From NCBI RefSeq assembly GCF_902806685.2, contig NC_048545.1, positions 8,791,852-8,855,851 on the forward strand: a stretch of DNA of 64,000 nt. The letters run 5' to 3'. This DNA is from Maniola hyperantus. Taxonomy: Eukaryota; Arthropoda; Insecta; Lepidoptera; Nymphalidae. This document shows, one piece after another, positions 55,761 to 64,000 of this stretch. Position 1 is the first letter of the stretch. Each line of letters begins with the position of its first letter. Under the pieces are notes generated by a model, which saw only the letters and a program-made list of their open reading frames with translations, was not told where the DNA came from and made no database searches. The translations under genes were made by a program, and so were the position numbers.

Positions 55761-55818
55761 AACTCAAATTATTTATTCAAAATAGGTAAAAACCGATTCT
55801 GAATAAATAATTTGAGTT
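55761..55818. repeat. 19-bp inverted repeat from a CAAATTATTTATTCA-type retroposon end
   Basis: AACTCAAATTATTTATTCA (55761-55779) and TGAATAAATAATTTGAGTT (55800-55818). The first arm is like the repeat AAGTCAAATAATTTATTCAA at 36975. Confidence 0.8.
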
Positions 55819-56239
55819 AAATAGTTTAGTTTGAGTAGAAAATCTTTGATTTTCCGGGTCAAAAAGTAGCCTATGTATCAAATGACATTGCCCATTTTCT
55901 TAGGAGCTTTGGGCCCCCCCTAGTATAATTGTTATGTCACCATGGTTTTAATTTTATTTTGTAGACAAATAATTACCTTTTTATATTCTGCGAACGATTT
56001 CCATTTATTCACCCTGGTTATAAAGAAATCTTTTTTTATGCTGCTGATATTGAGGTTATTTTTAAGTAATTCTTCTTCAAAATAAATTGATGTTTACGAT
56101 TCTAACTGTAATTGTGGATATTTTCAATAATGTAGTGAAATAAAAGTCGTAATAAAATATATAATCGTAAAAAAATAACACATTTTTAAAAATTAATTTA
56201 AGTCTAGACACGACGCCACAAAAGAGGGCCCGTTCACGG

Positions 56240-56335
56240 GCGATCTCCTTTTATCAAAATCGGTCAAATAGCTGGGCCAAAGCTAGCAGACAGATAGACA
56301 GACAGACACACTATCGCATTTATAATATTACTATG
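56240..56335 (-). mobile_element. Mini-Helitron, first family, 5' end only
   Basis: AGCTAGCAGACAGATAGACA, then CACACTATCGCATTTATAAT, the reverse complement of the family's 5' end. Confidence 0.5.
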
Positions 56336-56339
56336 GATT

Positions 56340-57580
56340 AAAAAAATATGGCAAAAATCATTGAACCATTTTTAGCGCCAATCATTTGCATAACGGTAGG
56401 AATGATTACGTGATTAAATGACAATTAGTCTCGTGCCAGTGGTCAGCTTAATAACGTTAACCCAGCTGGTTTGCCGTTCCTCTGTATCGCATTGTGAGGA
56501 ACACGTGAGTTGCATGACACAATTGACACGTAGGTATTTATAGATCTGATGAAGCTTGCCCTAAGACTGAGAATGAGGTCACTGTAATGCTAAAAATATT
56601 AACCCGATTACTGAATTCCGTACCTACCGTTAATAATAATAAATACCTAATTCAGAGCTTATTAAACTATAAATTACTCATTTGTTAGCATTTTGCCTAG
56701 CAACGTTAAAACCACGGTCGCTTGATATCAAAGAAGTTCTTAAGCTCTAAAATACGTTTCAACATTAATATGGCCCTTTATCTTTTTGCACGGATAGTGA
56801 TCTGTTGCTTCATAACTCTTACAATATTAATTAGATTTTGGTTATCCACGGGTTCATAGTTTTATGATCTCCTGATAAATCCAAGATAGTGGACGTGACA
56901 GGAAAAAAATTGGACTAATGGCGTACCGATAACAAATGGAGATTAAGATCAGTCGAATAAAACACCTATATTTTAAGGTGTAAAAGAAATATACTTAATA
57001 ATAAAGGTTTTGAGTTTTATTATTGAGAATTATTAAAAGTTGTTTCTATTTAAACCAACGGAAATGAACCTTACACAATGGAAATTGTTTTCACAGATAC
57101 AACAATTCAAGAAATCACACAACGACCTTCAAAAACAATCGTAAAACCCGAATGAATGGGCCAGATGTCAATCCGGATGGATACAAAAATAAGATTTTGT
57201 GATAAATCGTCTTATTTTTTCTTTCTAAAGAAAACCGTCCTCATTTATAAAACTTTGTAAAAGCTTCAGATATACGATAAAATAAAGTAGGTACGTTATG
57301 TTTAAAAAACGGTAAATAACGGTTTCTTTATAAAGGTTATTGTTTTGAGATTTGCGCTGTTCTGATATTTAATGTGAAGACTTAGAACTTCACATTTCTT
57401 TTTGCGTGAAAACTCATCTCAACTTAGCGAGAAACGTTCTTAATCCAATTCATATCAAAAAATACAACGACCCTAGCGGATTAATTAAATCAAAGCCTTT
57501 CGTCTAGACTAGAAAAAAATCCAAAAAAAGACAGCTTACAAAAAAAGATTGCTTAAGCAAGTAAGTAGGTACATAAAAAT
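56340..57580. other. No gene recognised
   Basis: CCTTACACAATGGAAATTGT at 57068 recurs at 57733, a local direct repeat. Nothing else named. Confidence 0.45.
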
Positions 57581-57581
57581 A

Positions 57582-57665
57582 AAACTGCCAGTCATTAGAC
57601 AGGGGCTGAAAACGTCGTTTAAATTGGCTTTGACTGAAACAAGGGTCCTGAATCCCGATAGTGCA
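57582..57665 (+). repeat. Clustered ~100-bp repeat, copy 4
   Basis: AATAAAACTGCCAGTCATTA, GACAGGGGCTGAAAACGTCG and AAGGGTCCTGAATCCCG. Confidence 0.55.
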
Positions 57666-57899
57666 GATACCATGCCCTACCAGTATGTAAAGACATGCCT
57701 GCTTTAATTTAAACTATATAATATTGGATGTACCTTACACAATGGAAATTGTTTTCACAGATATTATAACAATTTAAGAAATCATACAACATACACCTAT
57801 AGCGCAGCCTAGCACATTTCTTTCTTGAACTATAAATTTTTAATTTAACTTACATATTATTATATTTGAACTTCCTAGTATATGAAAGAAAACATTATT

Positions 57900-57980
57900 T
57901 ATTCCAAGGTGAAACGTACTTTTGACATGACGGTTGACCCCAAAGAGTTAAAATGGCGCGTGAAAAAGTCATTTTGTACG
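57900..57980. repeat. Half of the same small fold-back MITE family
   Basis: ACGTACTTTTGACATGACGG and GAGTTAAAATGGCGCGTGAA match the 18.8 kb element; the other arm is absent. A mini-Helitron starts just after it. Confidence 0.55.
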
Positions 57981-57987
57981 GACTATA

Positions 57988-58215
57988 TCTTCTTAATATA
58001 TAAAAGGAAAAGGTGACTGACTGCCTGACTAACTGATCTATCAACGCACAGCTCAAACTACTGGACGGATCAGGCATGAAATTTGGCATGCAGATAGCTA
58101 TTATGACGTAGGCATCCGCTAAGAAAGGATTTTTGAAAATTCAACCCCTAAAGGGGTGAAATAGGGATTTGAAATTTGAAAAGTCCACGCGGACGAAGTC
58201 GCGAGCATAAGCTAG
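57988..58215 (+). mobile_element. Mini-Helitron, second family
   Basis: TC start after A, AATATATAAAAGGAAAAGGT, GACT run, CGCGGACGAAGTCGCG hairpin and CTAG|T end at 58212-58215. Confidence 0.8.
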
Positions 58216-58284
58216 TAGGAAATATAATGTTAGAAAAAAAATCTGCTCTATAACCTATTCGTAGACAACCCTACATGGCAACCC

Positions 58285-58350
58285 TAGGCAAAAACTAATG
58301 ACTGGCCATCAATCTATCGTTTGGGTCTAATTTGGTTTTTAGGAGGTGAA
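58285..58350 (+). repeat. Clustered repeat, tail piece
   Basis: GGCCATCAATCTATCGTTTG followed by GGTCTAATTTGGTTTTTAGG matches the tail of copy 2. Confidence 0.4.
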
Positions 58351-58663
58351 AAAGTTAACATGTCTCTATTTGCATGGTATTAAAACAGAGTGAGCTGTAG
58401 TTTAGAATTACAAACAAGTATAAATAGGGTTTGCCTATATCTATATATTTCATTTCATAGCCTTTATTTATTCCTTATCTTAATTATTTACATATTTTTT
58501 AAAGCTATACCTACGTATACATTTTATATCTAATATTAATTGTTAATATTTAAATATTTATGTTAGTCTTTTTATTTAGTGTAGGAAAGCGTATGAAGTG
58601 TGTGTATGTTCATATTATCTGAGTGTGTACTTATGTGTGTGTTGATACAAGTATTTTGAATTG

Positions 58664-58836
58664 ATATATATATAAAATTCAAAGTCCTGACTGACTGACT
58701 GACTTATATATCAACCCACAGCCTAAACCTCTGGTCCTAGAGACATGAAATTTGGAGGATGTATTATTTGTAAAAAGTAGATAGGTTTGATTAAATTTAA
58801 GTAGTCCACGCGGACGAAGTCGCGAGCATAAGCTAG
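58664..58836 (+). mobile_element. Mini-Helitron, second family, shortened
   Basis: Diverged body with TGACTGACTGAC near the start and the standard CGCGGACGAAGTCGCGAGCA...CTAG|T end. The 5' boundary is uncertain. Confidence 0.65.
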
Positions 58837-59665
58837 TTTACAATAAAATAAAATAATTAAAAGCTAAGTATAAAATTATTATTTGCGTTGTAGAGTGTGT
58901 TATGTATATACATTATACTATATGTATTCTGCAGATTTGGATCTGATTTGGAGCAATTATTATTGAACCGTAACTTTAACCTAGGTAGGTATATTGCGTA
59001 GCAGAAACAGGAATCTAGTTTTACATTGTGTGCAAATAGCTCGCCACTTTTGTGTTGTGCCACAACTTTGCAGCAAAGTTTGCTATCCAATTCCAACCAT
59101 TATAAATTGATGTATAGGAAAAGTTGCATGGTTTGTGTACATATTCAAATTATTTTGTTAGACTAGTTATCGAATGCTAGAAACTCAAACTGTATTTCAC
59201 TTTTCTTACTAGCATGTTCAGATCAGAGGCTCTAGTGTTATTTTGCAAGTTAACGTTAACTTTGAGTTAATCGTTTAAACGAAAAAATGTCTTCCGGTCT
59301 ATATTAAATGACAGATTTACCCAAAATTAACGTTTGACTAATTAATTAGGGACTCTGATTGTGAATATAAATGAGGTATTTTCCAAATGAAATGGCACTT
59401 CTATAACTTTTATTTGGTTGTAGTAGTATGTGGCGAAATTCAAAAGCTCTGAGTGAGGTCAAAAGTAAATGATTAATGAATTTTATGATTCCGCTCGGAG
59501 AGAAATGAATCAAAAACAAATATATTTTCACTGAATAATTTTTAATCTATTACGGAGATTATCTATAAGTTAAAATGTAAGTAGAACATTGACCTTTTAT
59601 GATTTCTTGGAAATTTTCCATCATTGCTTAGTTGAAGAGCAAGAACAGCCGCCTGTCTCATTTTT

Positions 59666-60110
59666 AGGGTTCCGTACCTCAAAAGGAAAAACGGAACCCT
59701 TATAGGATCACTTTGTTGTCTGTCTGTCTGTATGTCCGTCTGTCTGTCTGTCAAGAAACCTACAGGGTACTTCCCGTTTACCTAGAATCATGAAATTTGG
59801 CGGGTAGGTAGATCTTATAGCTGACATTTGGTGAAAAATCTGAAAACCGTGAATTTAGGGTTAGATCACACAAAAAAATTAAATTGTGGTCATGAATATG
59901 AAATAATTAGTATTTTCAACTTTCGAAGTGATTGACTATATCAAATGGGGTATCATATGAAAGGTCTTCACTTGTACATTCTAAAACAGATTTTTATTTA
60001 TTTTTATGCATCATAGTTTTTGAATTATCGTGCAAAATGTCGAAAAAATACGACTGTAGTACGGAACCTTCATTGCGCGAGCCTGACTCGCACTTGGCCG
60101 GTTTTTTTTA
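59666..60110 (+). repeat. AGGGTTCCGTACC-family repeat, full length
   Basis: AGGGTTCCGTACCTCAAAAG to CTCGCACTTGGCCGGTTTTT, almost the mirror of the minus-strand copy at 49.3-49.7 kb. Confidence 0.82.
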
Positions 60111-60119
60111 TTAAAGATA

Positions 60120-60770
60120 TCGCCCACTGCGACTTTTTGCAGCAGGTAATATGCAGCGCAGGCAGTATGTAGCTGTATTAATAATTTAAAGCTGGATTTA
60201 GGTTATCATAGGGATCTTTTCTTAGTCGTAGCTTTCTACATTACTATTAAGAAAGGATTTCTTAGGTTCGTACGTTGATATCGGAATTATGTCAGCCAGT
60301 CAGTTTATTCTTAAAGACAATAAAGCTTCCTGGCAAAACATCGCATTATCTCAAAATGCATGAAATGACACGCGCACATTCTCTGGAGTACGTAGAGCTT
60401 TAATAAAATAAATTCGCATTTTCAATAGCGACATTTTCTCCTCTTACAACTCATTGTCAGCCATTCCTATGCCCTTTTGACGCGTAATTGAAAAAGTCGA
60501 TTGCTATCAGCTGAAAAGAATTTAATAACATACGTTATAAGTGCGACGTCGAGTACGTTTCTACTTGCCGTTTAAACGACGTATAAACGGAGCGAAAATA
60601 TGGCGAATATTCTAAGAAACTCCAACATTGCTTTTATTATGTAAAGCCGTTTTTAAATCAGCTTTTGCTTACAGCTCTTTGTCGCATAATCGAAATAATG
60701 AATTCATGATGTTATTGTGTAGGTACATTGCGTGGCCTAATGACCTAAACTAAACCTTTCTCTTTATGAG
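60120..60770. other. No gene recognised
   Basis: No repeat end or reading frame I can support. Confidence 0.5.
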
Positions 60771-60779
60771 AGGTGTTCC

Positions 60780-60925
60780 ATGAATAGAATAGAATAGAAT
60801 ATATTTTTATTCAAGTAAACTTTTACACGTGCTTTTGAATCGTCAAATAATTTACCACTGATTCGGAATGCCGTTGGTACCGAGAAGGACCAGCAAGAAA
60901 CTCGGCGTTTGCTCTTTTGAAGTGT
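60780..60925. repeat. Retroelement 3'-end-like remnant with (AGAAT)n
   Basis: AATAGAATAGAATAGAATAT tail, then GGTACCGAGAAGGACCAGCA and AGAAACTCGGCGTTTGCTCT, the same sequence as at about 3220. Confidence 0.55.
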
Positions 60926-61136
60926 TCAATTTACAACAATATTATGCAGTATAAAACTGTACAAGCAATTGCAGTCCCGCGCATTGCTGAATCGAGTCAA
61001 ATCCATGCTTTTTTTAATCATTTAACCTACATAATCTTCGATTGTAAAAATGCTTTTTAGGAGCATAGAGATGTTTTTAATAGATTTCTTAAACTTGTGT
61101 GAAGGCAAGTCTTTGACTGTGGAATTTTATTATCAG

Positions 61137-61377
61137 TACCCTTATTATAAATGCGAAAGTGTGTTTGTTTGTTGGTTTGTTGGTTTGTTGATTTGTTGAT
61201 TTGTTGGTTTGTCCTTCAATCACGTCGCAACGGTGCAATGGATTGACGTGATTTTTTGCATGGGTATAGATACCTGGAGAGTGGCATAGGCTACTTTTTA
61301 TCCCTGAAAATCAAATAGTTCCCACAGGATTTTTAAAAACCTAATTAAACGCGGACGAAGTCGCGGGCATCAGCTCG
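61137..61377 (+). mobile_element. Mini-Helitron, first family
   Basis: CTTATTATAAATGCGAAAGT start, long GTTTGTTGG run, GGACGAAGTCGCGGGCATCA. The terminal CTAG is mutated to CTCG. Confidence 0.75.
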
Positions 61378-61678
61378 TAAAATATAACACTCAATGCCAC
61401 GAATGACTTTTCTACTTGTTACACTCAGTAGTGGGTCGGCGATGAGTTGTTGATGATGCTGATGAATCTATACCATCCTCCCTTCCGAACGATAACGGAC
61501 AAAGTTTCAAATCTCTCGCTGCTATACACTTTTCCACAGTCTAAGTACAATTTCTACTACATTTACGACACGACCCATTTAAGAAATATAAAACCGCAAT
61601 ACCCTGTTGGGTCAAACGAAACGGCGATAAATCAGTTAAAGTGGCACCGCGATAAGTGGCGATCGTTCGGCAAGTCTA

Positions 61679-61835
61679 GTCCGCGACAGGTTGAGATGAC
61701 AATCGGGGTATGAGGCGGGGGGACGCCCTCAACACCCGCACGTCACCTGCGCTCGTCCCCACCGGGTTAGCGCGAAAGCTGTGCGGGTGTGCGGGGTGTT
61801 CCTTCCCCGATTGCCATTTCAACCTGTCGCGTACT
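61679..61835. mobile_element. GC-rich fold-back MITE, centre in opposite orientation
   Basis: GTCCGCGACAGGTTGAGATG to CATTTCAACCTGTCGCGTAC, followed by TATA. Its interior is inverted relative to the 43.2 and 54.2 kb copies. Confidence 0.78.
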
Positions 61836-62007
61836 ATATTCAGTATTTGGAATTGGGGGCGACACCTGCCCTCACATTGATAAACCACAAAAATGCAATG
61901 CAGGCTTTCCACCTTTTCCGAGAAGGAATTCTTGACTTTTATTAAGAGAAGTATAATTTATAAGTGCAGCTATGGATAGAAAATTTATTGATGGAGTTTA
62001 TATTTTA

Positions 62008-62110
62008 CTAGATGTCCGCGACTTCGTCCGCGTATATTGAGGTTTTTGTAAATCCCGTGAGAACTCATTTTCCGGGATAAAAATTAGTTTACATCTGCTT
62101 CCGGGATGCT
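62008..62110 (-). mobile_element. Mini-Helitron, first family, 3' end only
   Basis: CTAGATGTCCGCGACTTCGT at the left end, then TTTTCCGGGATAAAAATTAG. The body stops after about 100 bp. Confidence 0.65.
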
Positions 62111-62216
62111 AGTTGACTCTGTATCAATATTCACATTGGTATAGTGGATGGTCCGTGAAAAGGTAATAAGTAGAAATACTTACGTTTGCAATAATGATGT
62201 ATGGATTGTTGAGCAT

Positions 62217-62475
62217 AAGGTTGCCAGGCGTCCGGATAAAGCCGGACATAGGTAGGCTTTTTGATTGTATGTCCGGCCAAAATAAACGTTGTCCGGCTTG
62301 TCCGGATTTATGACAATAATAAAAAAGCTTGATTTTACATAAAAAAAAATTGTCGTACCTATTAATATTAAGACATAAAATCCTCAATAATGTAGGGTGT
62401 CCGGCCTTTCTACCCAAATGACCGGCCAAACTAGCTGTTCTGTCCGGCTATTAGGTTTGGTGACCTGGCAACCCT
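62217..62475. mobile_element. Fold-back element rich in TCCGG motifs
   Basis: Ends AGGTTGCCAGGCGTCCGG and, inverted, AGGGTTGCCAGGTCACC. GTCCGGC/GCCGGAC motifs recur about nine times. Confidence 0.6.
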
Positions 62476-62604
62476 AGTTGAGCAGACAGGCTCCGTCTTC
62501 TTCATACATTCACCAAATAAAGCTTGAAAATTACTCCTATAGATAGGTTACGTGTCATGCACGATGGGCCTTAACGCTATATTACCACAAAACTCGGTGG
62601 AGGA

Positions 62605-63045
62605 TAAAAAAACCGACCAAGACCAACCGAAAGTCAGACTCGCGCACCGAGGGTTCCGTAGTACAGTCGTACTTTTTCGACATTTTGCACGATAAATCAA
62701 AACTATTATGTGTAAAAATAAATAAAAATCTATTTTAGAACTTAAAGGTATGTTAATCCTTTTCATAGTGCTACCCCACTTGGTTTAGTAATCTTACTGT
62801 GAAAAATGAAAATACTAATTAATATTTGTTGATGAACTCATCTTAATTTTCTATATGTGATATAACCATGATTCAAGGTTTTCAGATTTTTCCTTTACGT
62901 GTGCTATAAGACCTACCTACCTGCTAAAAGCATGATTCTAGGTCAACGGGAAGTAGGTACCCAGTTTTCTTGACAGACACGACGGACAGACAACAAAGTG
63001 ATCTAATAAGGGTTTCTTTTTCCTTTTCAGGTATGGAACATAAAA
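62605..63045 (-). repeat. AGGGTTCCGTACC-family repeat, diverged
   Basis: AAAACCGACCAAGACCAACC at the left end, CACCGAGGGTTCCGTAGTAC, then GGTCAACGGGAAGTAGGTAC near the right end. Confidence 0.7.
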
Positions 63046-63392
63046 AGTGGGCGATGCGTCTCCACCACTCGTTGATTTTGTAAAAACCGCACTGCCCGTT
63101 AAACCTGTGAATCTCAGATTCAGAGATTTAACGTGCATTTGTGGCATATTTTTCTCGATGCATTTGCGTACGAATACAGGCAACAGAGGCAGCGTTGTCA
63201 TGCGGCCATAATTCTTTAAAAACGTCCCGACAGCTGCGCCGTCAGGTTGTCAGCGTTTGAGAGGATTTACTATGTCAGTAGCGGGAATATTTCATGACAG
63301 CTAAGCAAGCCGACTGCAGTCTTCGGCTAGCTTTTTGTTAGAAACCTTTTATAATGTAACGAATCGTATAAGTCATTGACTTATATAGAGTA

Positions 63393-63575
63393 CTAGCTGC
63401 CCTGGCGAACTTCGCTCCGCCTAACAGTCGATTTAATTTTTTAAAAATTTTCTCTCCTTAAGAACCATCCTCGTACTTCAAGGTATATTATAAAAAAGAA
63501 TTAGCAAAATCGGTTCAGCTGTTCTCGAGATTTGCGATGACCAACGGATTTTGTGATTCATTTTTATATTATAGA
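63393..63575 (-). mobile_element. Mini-Helitron, third family, complete (183 bp)
   Basis: The minus-strand ends fit A|TCTATAATATAAAAATG...CTAG|T exactly (5' TC at 63575, CTAG at 63393-63396). Same body as the copy at 8.0 kb. Confidence 0.8.
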
Positions 63576-63831
63576 TTTATTTGTTGTAGATCTAAATTTA
63601 TTTGTAAAAGAAACTTGTCCTGCATGATTGACGGATCTATCAACGCAGCCGTTAGGGCTAGAAACTTGAAATTATGATAGTAGGTTTATTTTGTCACGTA
63701 GGCATTCACTAAGAAAAAGTTTTGGTAATTCCACTCCTAAGGGGATTAATAAGTGATGAAAATTTGTACTTCTCGTTTTTGAAGTTACATTCACAAAAAT
63801 TGGTATTTGGGCTTTCGGCCAAAAATCCATA

Positions 63832-64000
63832 TCCATACTAATATTATAGATGGGAAAGTGTGTCTGTCTGTCTGTCTGCTAGCTTTTCACGGCCCAGCAA
63901 TTCAACCGATTTTGATGAAATTCGGTACAGAGTTAGCTTACATCCCGGGGAAGGATATAGTCTTATCCCGGAAAATTAAAGAGTTTCCACGGGATTTTTA
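63832..64000 (+). mobile_element. Mini-Helitron, first family, cut by the window end
   Basis: A|TCCATACTAATATTATAGAT start, CTGT run and GGCCCAGCAATTCAACCGAT. It continues to the last base. Confidence 0.78.

Overview
The window is eukaryotic. It is AT-rich and intron-bearing, with very little coding sequence in a dense layer of small non-autonomous transposable elements. The repeat types point to a moth or butterfly genome: mini-Helitrons ending in CTAG behind a CGCG hairpin, tRNA-headed SINEs, RTE-type retrotransposon tails ending in (GAT)n, and the interspersed repeat that starts AGGGTTCCGTACCTC. The species cannot be told from this sequence alone.

One host gene is supported: the 3' part of a plus-strand immunoglobulin-superfamily cell-surface protein of the lachesin / Dpr-interacting-protein (DIP, insect IgLON-like) type. 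Five coding exons (16564-16753, 23785-23916, 24829-24957, 25327-25497, 25924-26279) splice with all introns in phase 1. They give 325 codons plus a stop: Ig domain 2, Ig domain 3, a threonine-rich stalk and a hydrophobic C-terminus suggesting a GPI anchor. The exons for the signal peptide and Ig domain 1 were not found and probably lie upstream of the window. Two decayed partial copies of the first exon follow it in the first intron.

Region by region. 1-16.5 kb: probable upstream intron or intergenic DNA with SINEs, Helitrons and fold-back elements, including a Helitron inserted inside an opposite-strand relative at 12.0-14.3 kb. 16.5-26.3 kb: the Ig gene, with transposable elements within about 50 bp of five of its nine visible splice sites. 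26.3-30.2 kb: AT-rich 3' flank holding a 1,200-bp TA-flanked pogo-like element with a small psq-type helix-turn-helix reading frame and a perfect 32-nt palindrome. 30-46 kb: SINEs, RTE tails and mini-Helitrons, including two joined head to tail at base precision. 46.1-48.0 kb: a 5'-truncated, inactivated RTE/BovB-like retrotransposon on the minus strand. 48-64 kb: more interspersed repeats, a locally clustered repeat around 50.9-58.3 kb, and long stretches with nothing recognisable. No tRNA, rRNA, CRISPR or bacterial-type gene is present; the tRNA-like sequences are SINE heads.
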